A stretch of DNA of 64,000 nucleotides from Cystobasidiopsis lactophilus (lineage: Eukaryota > Basidiomycota > Agaricostilbomycetes > Agaricostilbales > Chionosphaeraceae), in contig BCIO01000002.1 in assembly GCA_001599975.1 (NCBI GenBank), positions 62,001 to 126,000 of the forward strand, given 5' to 3'. Under the pieces are notes generated by a model. The model was given only the letters and a program-made list of their open reading frames with translations, ran no database searches and was not told where the DNA came from. How positions within the stretch are numbered: position 1 is the stretch's first letter; each line of letters starts with the position of its first letter. Positions 1 to 11,353 of the stretch are shown one piece after another. The position numbers and the translations under genes were made by a program.

Positions 1-719
1 CGAAGAGCCCCGGCGCCAAGCGGCTTTTCACATCATTATGGAATGCAATCAAGGTACCCGCTCATTTTGCCGGCGTTCGACAGTGAATTTTAACTGGTAA
101 AGTCTTCACAGAGATACAAGATTGCACCTATGCGCTCGGGCACGTAAGCTATTGCTCATCTTCCTCTACATTTACTTCACCATGACTGCAGGAGCTGGCG
201 GTTTTTCATGATCTTCCGGGTCGGGACGACAAAAACGCCGAACGCGCTCGTCAGGCTGCCGGTGGCAAAGCTGTCGCTGCCAGCGCCAAGGTGAGCTTTG
301 CCGGGCAGCGTTTGATCAGTATTTCTCGGTCAACTTCGCTTTCTAAAGCTCTACGAGATCGCGGAAGAATTTGCGCAAACCGCTATTCTGGCGGCTCAGT
401 TCGCCCAGGAGGTAGATGCCTCTTTACTGTCTGTGTGCAACTTTCTCATCTGTCTGCTCTCCTCTCCAAGGTGGAAGCGATGGTCAAAGTGGCCATCGAT
501 CGCGCCGAACTGACCTCTCAGAAGCGTGTAAGCGCGATCGTCGCCGCCTTCAAAGCCTTGGTGGACCCTAAAGTTACCCAACAACTGCACAATCTTGTCG
601 CCACCCATGGAGATCCAGCCTGGATTCATAGGTTCCACGTTTCAGAGGAGCTTTCTGAGGCTGAGCGTGCGAAGAATTTGGAACGGATGGAAGAGCATTT
701 ACGCAAGCACTTTGCATAA
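1..719 (+). CDS. Family gene A, small helical protein of unknown function (5' partial)
   Basis: The gene enters from the left edge, so its start is missing. I read exons at <1-53, 112-143, 192-290, 349-411 and 471-719, each bounded by GT-AG sites, with intron phases 1, 0, 0, 0. The first piece encodes the family signature QAAFHIIMECN, exon 2 is 11 codons, exon 4 starts LYEIAEEFAQ, and the last exon is 83 codons including the stop, with a core of the form R-V-x4-AAFKALVDPKV. No signal peptide or membrane segment is visible in what remains. Exon lengths and phases match the paralogues at 1916, 20786, 23086, 29630 and 31082. I recognise no domain; the composition suggests a soluble alpha-helical protein. 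The function is unknown. Confidence 0.72.
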
Positions 720-1915
720 GGGCTGGCTACATTTCGTATTGTAAATTGCAGCCTTGATGGTCTTATTACATGCCCAAAAGCAGTTTGAGCCACCTCGGCC
801 CACTCCCGGAGCTCGCACCGTTTGCCACCGCCCACGCATTGGCTCCCTCGCAAGTTGAACGGAGGCCGCTTTTCTGATCCGTTCTTGAGCAGCCGCGTCT
901 TCTGGACCTTGTTGTCCTACATGATGCTCCTGGATTGCTTGGACGGGGAGCAACGAAGTGTGAATGAGGACCTCGGCCGGCGGCGACGAGCGACGAGGCC
1001 GCTCTGCTTGGAGAGAGACCGCCGCCATTGACGGCCCTTGCTCGTGCTCTGCGAGCTTTAGTTGCTTCCTGTTCACGCGTAGGGGCGCTCTCTGACGCCT
1101 CTGATTGGATAAGAGGGCTCCCGATTGTTTGCAGCCGGGCAAGTCGACTTGCATTGGCGTTGAGCTTGGCGGTCGGCCAGCGTGGTGTCTGCTGCTGCCA
1201 GGCCTCTGTTCTTGTCGCGTTGACACTGGTTAGGCTCTCATTCGGTCAGACGGAAGAATTGCTTGACCCAGAAATGCGAGACTTGACCTTCTAGCCCTTC
1301 CTCACCTTGCCCGCACGACCTCCCTGCCTATCTGACCGGCGTTCTCGCCACTTTTGACTGTCATCTCGTTCCCGACACAGAAGAGACTTCATTCAGCAGC
1401 TACTTGGCCAGTGTCCAACGCGCAGTCCGGTCCCAGTCCGGAAGCCGTTCAATATGTGCCCGCCCCTCCCTCGGAAGTACCACCTCCAACATTCTGAGAC
1501 GTCCGGAATTGGTTCGTCTCAGGCCTTCCTCGGAAGTCGACTTCTGTTTCGGTCTGTGCCGGAACCCATCGAGTGCTGGCTACCTCGTTCATGCTGTAAT
1601 GCTGCTCTAACGCAATCCGTTTAATTTCTCCATAAAGTTTCAGTTCGGGTGGCAGCCGCTGTTGGAGCAGCTGGAGACAAGGAACGACTTTCGCTGAACA
1701 GCTTTCTGCAGCCTTCATGTCTCGCTTTACGAAGACCGCTCGTGTGACAATGAAACTTGAAGAGCTGTCGTTTCATCCTTCGAGGTCGGCTTGAAACTCA
1801 GAGGTCTGAACCAGTCAGCTGCCTACTGCTTGACACAGTGGTAGGCTTGCACGGTTGGACTCTTCAACTCCAACATCTCCTTCTCAGCTCAATCACTCTC
1901 AACATATCCAAACCA
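720..1915. other. Intergenic, 1.2 kb between family genes A and B
   Basis: I see no convincing gene. The left part (about 815-925) holds a repeat also found after gene B. The right part, just before the start of B, is pyrimidine-rich and is probably its promoter and leader. Open frames in both directions here lack matching splice sites or recognisable protein character. Confidence 0.55.
815..925 (+). repeat. 3'-flank repeat, copy after gene A
   Basis: About 110 bp starting near GCACCGTTTGCCACCGCCCA and running through TTTCTGATCCGTTCTTG. It matches 2960-3075, downstream of gene B, with scattered substitutions and short indels (roughly three quarters identical by eye). It lies about 100-250 bp beyond the stop codon in both cases, so it probably spread with the genes. 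Confidence 0.75.
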
Positions 1916-2711
1916 ATGCTGGACGACTGGCTTAAGGATCAGGTCCCGGCTAGCGATCTGTCGGAGCTGCAGGCCAGCCTGGCCAAAGTCACCAACCGCG
2001 AACTTGAAGCTGCTTTCCACGATATAGTGCGCGAGAATTCAAGTGCGTTACCCTGTAGCTACGACTTCGAACCATGCTGAAGTGTGTGGCTTTAGGATTC
2101 TATGCGCCTTACGCTCACGACTTGATGACGGTACGTTGCAACTAGCACCTTCCTTGCCCCTATACTCCTACTCACATGCAGAGTAGAACCTTGAAAACTT
2201 TGGCAAGCCCGGCACTGGCCTTATGAAAATTACTCCGGCGACAGCCAAGATTGTGGAAAGTGCTGAACAGGTGCGATTGCAGCCGCATGAGTACATCTTC
2301 GTTCTTACGGTTTTGCCTAGCTCTGGAAGATGGGTTCATCCGTGAAGGCCACCAATGCTTCAGGAGAAGAAGTCGCTGCGAAGAAACAGTCCCTCTCTTT
2401 CACGCTTGCAGTAAGCCATGGCGTTCCTGTGGCCGCTGGCGTCCGAAATGACTTTTCCTCAGGTGAAGGAGACCCTGCGTTTGGCCATGTATGGAAGAGG
2501 CATAGACAGGGCCGTGCGCTTGGACGCCTTCGCAAAGACGTTCGAGGCTTTGGCGCACAAGAATGTGGCCATGCACTTCCCAGAAGCGGAGCGCAAAGAC
2601 CATGCTTGGTTCAAACAATGGCATCATTCGAAGGAGCAGGAACGCCAGAAACAGCTCTCACTGTGGCTGCAGAAGCTGAAGAACCAATGGGAGCCGCTGC
2701 TGTCAGTGTAG
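1916..2711 (+). CDS. Family gene B, small protein of unknown function
   Basis: Exons read at 1916-2042, 2096-2130, 2187-2270, 2321-2410 and 2463-2711, with phases 1, 0, 0, 0 as in gene A. Exon 1 begins MLDDWLKDQV and carries the family motif EAAFHDIVREN just before the first intron. Exon 2 is 12 codons. Exon 4 starts LWKMGSSVKA. The final exon has exactly the length of that of A (249 nt with stop) and the shared core R-L-D-A-F-x3-FEALAHKNV, then a charged, tryptophan-containing tail. The predicted product is about 194 residues, with no signal peptide or membrane segment. The ATG follows a pyrimidine-rich leader. No known domain is recognised. Confidence 0.72.
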
Positions 2712-3495
2712 GCCATTGTACCCAGCATCCTTCTTGTAAAATATCCCCTGCCCTTGCTGTTTGCTCTGCTCTATCACTCTCAAATCACGCAGCCATCGGA
2801 TCGGGAACTAAGCGCGCCTCAAGCGATTCTATGGATGGGGAAAACCGTTGGCGGTCACCGTGACAGAGACTTGGTTGCCATTTTCGTACTTCGTTTTCTT
2901 CACTTTGGTGGCGTACTTTGCTTCTTCTAGGTCCTGCACGAGGCTCTCAGTATTGCCAAATCTTGCACCGTTTGCCACCGCCCACCATTTGCTCTCTCCT
3001 AAGTTGGACGGAGCGAGGCCGGCTTTCTGATCCGTTCTTGGACAGTCGCGCCTTCTATGACCTTAGTATTCTAAGCTGCTATTTCAACCGAAGCTGCGTT
3101 TCGATAGCCAGGCCTGCATTCTCGGTGCCGGTTGATGATCTGCCAGACTCCCCGGCGTGCGCCTGCGGCCCTGCCCAAAGCCACCTTCTTGTCTCGGGGC
3201 TTCCCATGCGTGTCCCTCGTCGATCCTTCTCTCAGCATGGCAAATTTGTCGATTCAAGCACGTCAATTAGAGCCCGCTCGATTTGAAGGCCGCGAAATGA
3301 GCGGGCGATCGCTCGTGGATCTCATGATGCCCTTTATATCTGCGTCGGCTTGGCTGGCCAGGACTGCTGCCTTTTTGCCAGGGATCCTCTTCAAACTTTA
3401 ATGCCTTGCGGGGTGCTGCTATGATTAGACACTCTCGGGAAGGTGGGCCTTTAGCAGGGTGAGCCTTTAGCGAGGACGTCCATTGCCCCAACGCT
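2712..3495. other. Intergenic between gene B and a secreted-protein gene
   Basis: Holds the second copy of the 3'-flank repeat (about 2960-3075). Beyond that I see nothing I can call. The last 100 bp should contain the promoter of the gene starting at 3496. Confidence 0.5.
2960..3075 (+). repeat. 3'-flank repeat, copy after gene B
   Basis: Second copy of the 815-925 repeat, beginning TTGCACCGTTTGCCACCGCC and containing TTTCTGATCCGTTCTTG. It sits a similar distance past the stop of B as the first copy does past A. Confidence 0.75.
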
Positions 3496-4569
3496 ATGCT
3501 CGCGCTCGCCCTCATCGTCGTCCTTGTCGAACTCGTCTTTGCCGAGGACATCGGAAACGCTACGTAGGTGTTATCATTGCTCAAGGGACTGACAATCACT
3601 GACCCAAAGCTTCAGCTGGCTGTTGGGCTACTCTGACTCCTGTACGGCTGCTGTCGTCAATTACTACAGCGCCGCCAACCCACTCTACAAATGCGCCCGT
3701 GCCGATCTAGCCTTCACCATTTTCACGCCTCCTAACGGCACTACGCCAACCCAGCAGTTTGACAAGTGGGCAAACGCATACTGCCCTGGCCCGCCTTGCG
3801 TGAGTGTTTTTAGGTAGCTGAAGAGTATTATCGACGCACTAACATATTTCAAAGCCTCCAAAAGCAATCCACCAGTACTCTCAGGACTTCGTCGCTAACT
3901 GCACCGAGGAAATACTGGCCTTCAAAGAGGCGGCGACCTTTGTCTACTTTCAAATCGTCCAACTCGATCAAGCCTCGTACTTCAATTGCATGAAGGACAC
4001 TAGGTATGATCAATACTGTGGGGCACACTTCGTCGATTTGGTTTCGACCTTTTATGTGAGTTGACACTCCGGGTTCTTCACACCTAAAAGGAAGTCCGCT
4101 AAGGTGCCCTTAGGTTCCCGCTAATGGCTCCACTGGCTACCCCCTCGCTGTCGATTTGTACCCTGTAAATGACGTTGAGAGCGCTTGGTAACCGAGGATG
4201 ATGGAAGCTTGCAGACTTTCGCCAACGCCAACGCCAGCCAGGTGAGAGCCACTCTGACACCAAAGGGGTGTTGCTCACACCATACGCAGAGCGACTTTTG
4301 CTCGGATTGCGACAAGACCTGGACTATACTCGCACCGCTCACCTGTCAGTCCCCTTTGTCGTTTCCAACTTTTTGCGTGTCTTGGCCACATTCATCTGAC
4401 TTCCCTTAAAGATGCTTACAGCTGCGATAGCGCCTTCTGTGGCCCCAACTATCCGTCTCTTACCCGTTCTCGCTGCGGCAAAGACTTTGGCTTCGACGGC
4501 ATCATACCGCCGTATATGAAGTCGGTTTGGAAGTCGGGTCCCACCCCTGCGCCAGACTCCGCAGTCTGA
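3496..4569 (+). CDS. Secreted cysteine-rich protein, unknown function
   Basis: Six exons can be chained. The first encodes a hydrophobic leader, MLALALIVVLVELVFA, followed by ED, a typical signal peptide with an A-x-A-like end. The mature part is rich in Cys, Tyr and Phe, with SDSCTAAVV, YKCARADLAF and CPGPPC in exon 2, further single cysteines in exon 3, and pairs such as FCSDCDKTW and YSCDSAFCG near the end. The gene ends at a TGA after PAPDSAV. Introns are 45-60 nt with good GT-AG sites. A small secreted Cys-rich protein fits an extracellular or cell-wall role, or an effector-like one, but I recognise no family. It lies between family genes B and C on the same strand. Confidence 0.6.
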
Positions 4570-4996
4570 CGGCCGTTCCGTTGGTTGGGACAGTGAAACT
4601 GATTGTCTTTGGGTAAGGCTTCCAAGCATGGCTTAGGCAAACGAAATTGGGGACACCTTAACGCTTGGGCGGAGAATCATGGAGCGGCCTTGTATCGTCT
4701 CAGTTGAATGAAAGACTGTCGGTTTGATCAATACGGAGGAGTGGCACCTCACCACAAGTCAAAATTTGGGTGGCAGTGCCTTTATTTCGAGGCCAGGCAT
4801 TTTCGAGGGCTGCTCTCCTCCATCTCGTAAGGCCAGCAGACGACCATCATACAGTCTCAGCTCTCATTTGGAACTCAGGTCTTCAGCTTCCGTGCCACTG
4901 TTCTGGAATTCCTTCGCACCATTGCGACCTTTTGCCACCGGTCTCCTCTTGCTGTTGTCCTCGTTTGGCCTAACGCGACCTTTTGTCAAATCATCC
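4570..4996. other. Intergenic before family gene C
   Basis: No gene seen. The stretch just upstream of 4997 is rich in CT tracts, as upstream of the other family genes, and contains one TTTTGCCACC box. Confidence 0.45.
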
Positions 4997-5783
4997 ATGC
5001 TCCGGAATCTTCTCGCCTGGGCCACTGGTACTAAAGTCCCCGGAGAGCGCCCCGCAGAGTTGGCATCAGAAGCTCAGTTGGGTCGGTTTATCAAGAAGGT
5101 GCCAGGTCAGCGCGGACTGGCTTGCCCTCCCTACCTTCGGTTGTAATGATTGAAGTCTTTCAGGTGCTGAGGCTGCTTTGTTTCGACTGCTTTTGGTATG
5201 TGTTGCCTCCAGCGGGAGTGGAGACGCCCACTGACAGGTCGAGCCACAATAGGAACTGGACAACTGGCGCAAGGACGCAGTTTCAGATGAAGCGACTCCT
5301 TCTTCTTCGCAAGTGACAAAGATTTTGAACGAGGTGGGCACATTTTCTTTCGAATGGAGGGCTGTTCCCGCTTCAACCCCTTGCGATCCTGATTACCCAG
5401 ATCCTAACGCTGGCTCGTAAATACGATGCGCAGTATCCTGGAGTCCTACTAACAGTGAAGAATGTATGCTTTAGCCTCCAAGCGCTCCAGCCTGCGATTG
5501 ACCCTTTTCACAGTTGCAGTCGCAGATTGCCCTGGCGCTTGACTTGCGAGTACCAGTCTCGCATGAGCGCCATCAAGATGCTATGGCTAAGGGACACCGT
5601 GATATGGAGGTTGCCCACGTTCAAAAGCGCAGGCTCGCTGCCGTCCAACAGTTCTTGAACACTCTGCTTCATCCGCACTTTACTGGCCAAGTCCAGCACG
5701 CTTGGGCGAACATAAACAAGCGCCAAGATCTTGAAGCTCACAAGCAAGAGCTCGTTGGCCAGTGGGAGAAGTGTTTTACCTGA
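4997..5783 (+). CDS. Family gene C, small protein of unknown function
   Basis: The start exon encodes MLRNLLAWATGTKV and then QLGRFIKKVP. A short exon near 5164-5194 carries EAALFRLLL, equivalent to the EAAFHxIV motif of the paralogues, so this copy seems to have an extra intron in the region of exon 1. Later exons begin ELDNWRKDAV and ILTLARKYDA, the latter 21 codons like exon 4 of gene A. The last exon, from about 5516 to 5783, has the core RRLAAVQQFLNTLLHPHF and ends with an acidic-basic helix. Intron boundaries in the first half are less certain than in A, B or D. Membership rests on exon order, lengths and motif placement rather than high identity. Confidence 0.62.
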
Positions 5784-6162
5784 TGACTGACCAGGGCCCT
5801 TTTCAAAAGATCGAGATCAGCTCGTTGCACGGTTCTTCATTTCCAATGTATTCCAATGCATTTGAGCGCATCAGTCATACTTTTATTCCTTTAAAAGCCC
5901 CTACAGAGGCCGCTCAAGTGTGTCTGCACAATTTGCCACCGGACGGCTGCGCCGACTGGTCGCAATGCCTCCGGCCTCGCTCAACCCTAGAGCGGTCCTA
6001 TATCCGCTCACTTTTCGTTGTCATAGTACTGATTGGTAGGTCTTGGGTAGTGTGTCCAAAAGATACCCAAAATTCAAGGTTCACTATGATCAAGATTCTG
6101 ATTCTATACAATTTCCCATTCCCTTTCATTTCTATGACCTTAAAACCCTATCATTCTTTTCA
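5784..6162. other. Intergenic between gene C and a transporter (convergent)
   Basis: The 3' ends of a plus-strand and a minus-strand gene face each other. It contains another TTTGCCACCGGACGG box near 5931, reminiscent of the start of the 3'-flank repeat of genes A and B, but too little matches to call a full copy. Confidence 0.45.
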
Positions 6163-8729
6163 TCAGGCCTTGAGCTCCTGCACGAGGCTCTCGCTCCTGG
6201 GGCTGTCGAGGCCATCCTTCTCCGACTCGGACCGCGGCGAAGGCGTCTCTTGGTACTCCTCGTCCTTGCGATGCGCGGCGATCTTCTTGTCCCGGTAGAC
6301 CAGGAAGAGGATGATTCCAGTGACGGCAACAAGGACGGAGCTGCAGCTGAGGGAGTAGGTCATGCCGGTCCGAGCGGCCGGAAAGTTGATCGTCTTCCAG
6401 ACGATGTTGGGGACGATGGTCTGCAGGATGTAGGCCACCACGTTGCAGGCAGCGACTGTAACGGCGCGAAGCTCGTTCTGTGAAACATGTGAGCCCCTGA
6501 TGACGAAGTCGAAGGTCAAGATAAGGAAAGCCTACGTCAAACTGAGTCTGCTCGGCAGCCCAAGTAATGATGGTCGGTCCAGAAGGCGACCCAATCTGCG
6601 ATGAAGCATTATAGTACGAAGACATTGCTTCAAGATGACCAGAAAGCGCACATAGACCAGATAATAAAGTGCAAAGTGCGCGGCGTACTTGCCGTAGACT
6701 GGGAGGTCGCGCAGGGCAGCGGCAACAGCGATCTGATCTTTCGAGCTTAATGGAAAGCTCGCAAGGTTCACACCAAAGAGATCGCTCACGTTTGCAATGG
6801 CGCAGAAGAGGATGATCGGCCAGCGGCGACCTTTCAGGACGCCATCGGAAAGCCAGTTCAAGCCGAAGGTCAAGACGGTAGCAACAGCGAGGTAGGGCAA
6901 CGGCAGGAGGTTGATTTGCGAGACAGTGTACGTTCGGCCAGGAACTGGGTTGGGCACCTTGTTGAACGACTTCATCCAATAGCCTGCGTTTGTGTCGTCA
7001 ATCGCTGAACGAAACCGGGAAATCGAGAGGATTACCCATGGGTTGTTGCACTGGTCCCTCTCTCAGCTTAAAAGTCGATTGGTTCCCTTAGAAGGCTACT
7101 CACGAATTGAGGTGTTGTAAAGACCGTATGCGATGGGGAAGACAAAGATCTGCCAATGCGTGGCAAAGGACTTGACTTTATTCACTGACCAGGGGGCTGG
7201 AGGTGCTCTCTTGACTCTTGCGAGGCGTTCCTTTGCGAGCTCAATTTCCTGCCGTGAACGTCAGCGGTGTTGCGGCAGCGCGAAAGTGAACATACGCTGG
7301 CGCTTAGGATGAAGTTGGGTTTGGCGTGCCATGGGATGTCCAAGAGAAAGAAGAAGGACAAGATGGCGGTGCCAAAGGTGATGATTGCGTCGATGATCTG
7401 TATAAGTGCCCGGGTCAGTGCATCGTCTCGAAGGCAACGAACGCAAATGACATGCAAACAACCAAGACCATCCAGCCAGTCTGTTCAATATCAGCTGTGG
7501 TCTCTAGATATAGTCAAGCTAGACCCACCCATTAGTGCCGTTGAGGTTCTTGTAAGCTAGCCCGGAAAGTCAGCGAGCGTCTTCGAATGTCCACAGAAGC
7601 CGGCCTACCTGCAGCCTGAAAGCAGATAAATGTATCATTAGCATTGTACTTTTAAATGAAGCGGTAGAACTCACCTGCAGGAAACCCGAGAACATGGCGC
7701 CCAAAGTGCCGGAGGCGTAGAAGAGGCCGCCCCGTTTGGCCAGCTCCTTTGGGGTGTACCACGAGGAGAGGAGATAGAACACGCCTGAATCAATAGCTCA
7801 GCACATTCTTCAAAACCAGATCGGGGAAGGCTTACCTGGAAAGAAACCGCCCCTGTGCCGAAATCAAGTTAGTGCCCTGTGCCATTGACCGTCCCATTGG
7901 AAAATTACTCGAAGAAGCCACTAAAGAAGCGAGCAGCATATAGTCCATTCACACTTTTCACCGCTGATGAATAAGGTCTTGAGTGCAGGCTTCACAAGAT
8001 GGTGGCGGTGTGACGCACCATAGCAGCCCAAGGTGGCGGCACCAACTCCAAGCTCAAGCTAGGGCAGAGAAGTTGAGCGTTTGCTGTGCTCTAGGGAGTG
8101 AGCTAAGAACGTACAGCTGGGATGGCATAGTGGGCCGGAACACGGGTCAAGAGAATGTTCTGGGTGAGGCTGTAAGCGTGTGGCCGCCAAATAGAAGAAA
8201 TAGATTCTACTCACAAAGGGGATCTGCGACACCACGTAGCCAGCATTGTAGATGGTGACGGCATGGACGAGTTCGTTGCCGTACATGTTGAGGTCTTCCT
8301 TCATGCCGCTCAAAACTGTCGCCCCGAATTTGAGCGCCTTGGAACCTGTGCATGTGGCGACTAGAAGGCTTACACGCATTGTTGATGTTTGTCTGGTCGA
8401 GCGATTTGACGAAGTAGCCCAGCTGCACCGAAGGTCAGACAAAACTGGGTGGCAAAAAGGAAAAAGGACGCGAGCGAGCTCACGCAGAAGATGCTCAACA
8501 GGCAGGCATCGACCTTGAACAGCAGTCTGCGCTCCTCAGGACTGTTGTCAAGAGTGTCCCAGAAGTATCTGGAGAGAGGTGGCGATGTCAGAGAGCGCAC
8601 GCTGTGCAGTGCTGCATGAACTCACCCCGCCCATCTTCGCGCCCTTGAGGATGGAGCAGGTTGAGCATGGGTCGTGGCCAAGACGGCGTCGGACCCTTTT
8701 TCGTTGATCGAACTGGCTTGGCTTGCCAT
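6163..8729 (-). CDS. Major facilitator transporter, Dal5/Fen2-Liz1-like anion:cation symporter
   Basis: A multi-exon gene on the minus strand. The start exon encodes MASQASSINEKG and a short polar N-terminus. The following exons give RYFWDTLDNSPEERRLL and then LGYFVKSLDQTNINNA, the hallmark first helix of fungal allantoate, pantothenate and vitamin H permeases, followed by GMKEDLNMYGNEL and a second helix. Later pieces include FYLLSSWYTPKELAKRGGLF and hydrophobic segments up to a charged cytoplasmic tail with SPRSESEKDG. Family knowledge predicts 12 membrane helices in the plasma membrane and proton-coupled uptake of a small carboxylate or amide. The substrate cannot be told from sequence. 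There are around ten short introns. It is convergent with family gene C. Confidence 0.85.
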
Positions 8730-9686
8730 TGTGGAACGTCGACAGAGAAGTGAGGCGTGAGGGAAAGAGCAACCTCAGGACGAGCGAGGTGCAGCAGGCT
8801 TCATTCTTAATTCGATGATGTGCCACACGTCTGGTTTCCGGACGATGGTGTCACCCTATCTGATCTTTCGCCTTTCGTAGCCTCAAGCACGAGTCAAGAG
8901 GGGAGCCAAGGGCTAGCTTTGGCTCATACGCAAATCCGATGGTGTGACCACAACCAATTCAGCCAAGGCCCAGCCGTGGACGACGACCCAAGACAAGACA
9001 CAATTTGACATGCCGCGAGCCTATTTCAAAAGGCGTGCAAGCAGCTATCGGCGCACACATCGGAAGCAGGCAAGGCACCTTTTGAAGGCGCCTCTGCTGT
9101 CGGCCATGGCGCCTTGGCCGAGCTGCTTCGCGTGCTCTTCATCATACAGTCTCAAGATGCATAATCGCCAGAAATAAGCAGGATCGAGCGAACGGAAGAG
9201 GAGCAAGAGAAGGGAGCAGGCGCACTCCGCTCGGTTGAACGATCACCCGAGCATTTGGGCGGTGGCGACTCTTTGCAGCTCTTGTATCCAAACGCTGAAG
9301 CTCTTGATGCCTCTCTGCCTGCTTCTACAGCTCTTCGTGTGCATCCGAATGCCCTGAGTCTCACTGCGGAAGCGAGCACGAAGGCCACGCTCTCAGAATG
9401 CAATGGCCTCATCTGTGCCCGAGTTGTCGCCTTTTGCTGTCGAGCTCTAATTAGAGCAATTGCGCCTTGCTGCTGATCGTCTGCCTTTGAATCGGTCACT
9501 CCAGCACGGGGACGAGTCAGCAGGGATTGATTGACATGGCGCAATGCCGGGAAAGCTGGCGTCCTCCAAAAAGGTCGACGTGACATGGCGCAATGAATGC
9601 TTGCCGAGACCGAGTAGCAAAGGAGGGCCCCACAATCTTCGCTTCTTGTTCCTCTTCCAAGTTGATTGCTTGCTTCCGCCCTCGCC
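8730..9686. other. Intergenic, about 950 bp, divergent promoters
   Basis: Separates the transporter (minus) from the oxygenase (plus) and must hold both promoters. No convincing gene is seen. A minus-strand frame over 9152-9697 is long but low in protein character and lacks splice support. Confidence 0.45.
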
Positions 9687-11353
9687 ATGTCGACCACTCA
9701 AACCCAAACCATTGCCCCAAAAGTGAACACTACTCTGTCCTACGAGTATGTCCCCGAGACCAGTAAGCTCTCCTCCAGGCTTGTGGAATGCCATCAACAG
9801 CTGATCGATCGTGGACAACCGCAGAGGAGAACTTGGAATGGGCCGACCTCGACACCATCGACCTGACCGGCTTCAAGGACCTCACTTCTGATGCTCGCTT
9901 AACCCTTGCCAAGCAGGTCTTGGAGGCGCTCCACACCAAAGGCCAGTCCATGCTTGACCCTTTGTCTTCATGCCCGCAATGATCTGACGAATGAGCATCA
10001 ACCAGGCTTCCTTTACGTCAAGGGCTGGAATATCGACGCCAAGCGCGTCACCAACCAGCTCGCTCTGGGCAAATCTTTCTTCGACCTGCCACTCGAGGAG
10101 AAGCTTAAGTACAAGCTCGCTGAGAGCACGGGGTCTTACAATGGCTACCGCGCCGCGGGCCAGTATGTGTGAGCGGCGGATCCTTTGGTGCTTCCATATC
10201 CATCCATCTCAAGTCACTTTGCACACAGTGTCAACACCGAGACTGGCCTGAAGGACAAAACCGAGATCTACAGTGAGCTTCGAGCCTCTTCTCCTCCCCA
10301 TCTCCCAGTCAGAGGCTCATTTGGCGGTTCCAAAGATATTCCCAAATTCTCGGGTGCGTCTCCAAGTAAATTGGACTTGATTCGATCAGGCTGATCGTTT
10401 CCATCCAGGCCACTTCCCGCAGAACTATCCCGCGCACATCGAGTCCAACATCGGCGAGATTGAGCAATTCACACACGACGTCCACGACGAGATCGTCAAG
10501 CCACTACTTCAGCTCGTTGCTCTGGCCTTGGAGCTGCCTCAAGACCACTTCGTCGACCTTCACCCCTACGCCGGCAAGGTGGGTGGCCTCGTGTTCATTC
10601 ACTCGCTCAGCAAATGCTGATTGAAGAACACAGAGCGAGGATCACATCCGGTACATGAAGTATTCGCCCTACAATGACGAGGAGACCAAGCTGCTCCCAA
10701 AAGGCAACATTTGGGGCGCTGGCCACACTGACTTGGGTAAGCTTTGCGTTTGTGACCGCAACAACCACACTTCTGACAGCCGTTGTATGCAAAACAGGCA
10801 CTTTGTCCTTGTTGTTCCGCCAACCCATCGCCGCCCTTCAGATTCAGGACCCAGTTTCGAAGAAATGGTTCTGGGTCAAGCCCCAAGAAGGTTTGCATGA
10901 GCCCTTCCTTGTGCTCTGGATGGTGTTGAAAAGCGCGTGTCCAGGCACCGTCACCGTCAACGCGGCTGACACCCTGTCTTTCTTGACCGGCAACTACATC
11001 AAGTCGACTGTCCACCGCATCTCAGTGCCACCCGAAGACCAGCGCCATCAGGCTCGCCTTGGTCTCCTTTACTTCCTGCGACCCAGCAATGATCTCCCTC
11101 TCAACACCGTCAGGAGCCCCTTGCTCGAGCGTAGCGGTGTGACCAAGAACCAGTTCGAGGAGATCAACAAGGTGCCCACCGCCGGCGAATGGACCCTCGC
11201 CAAGCAGAAGTGGGGCTTCGAACAGAAGAGCTACCAAGACAAGCACGGAGCCGAGATCATCCCTGGTACGCATTGTCTCTTCCTCTGCAACAGCGTTGTG
11301 GCTGATCGACTTTTGGTACTTTCACAGGCTACAAGCTCAAGATCTATGATTAG
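9687..11353 (+). CDS. 2-oxoglutarate/Fe(II)-dependent oxygenase, isopenicillin-N-synthase-like
   Basis: Spliced exons run from MSTTQTQTIAPKV to GYKLKIYD-stop. Early exons give the conserved N-terminal region (IDLTGFKDL, then GFLYVKGWNID and KSFFDLPLEEKLKY, then SYNGYRAAGQYV). The catalytic jelly roll shows the iron-binding HxD in GAGHTDLG, the distal histidine in STVHRIS, and the oxoglutarate-contact arginine region in RLGLLYFLRP. These residues suggest an active dioxygenase that hydroxylates or oxidises a small molecule with oxoglutarate and O2. At about 350 residues, the length fits the family. The next frame-compatible start upstream is not an ATG, so I chose 9687. It is divergent from the Dal5-like transporter, so co-regulation for uptake and breakdown is possible but inferred. 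Confidence 0.85.

Noticed and set aside
9152-9697. A 181-codon minus-strand frame upstream of the oxygenase gene
   Set aside because: Composition is Arg/Ser-heavy and patternless, there are no family motifs, and it runs into the oxygenase start region.
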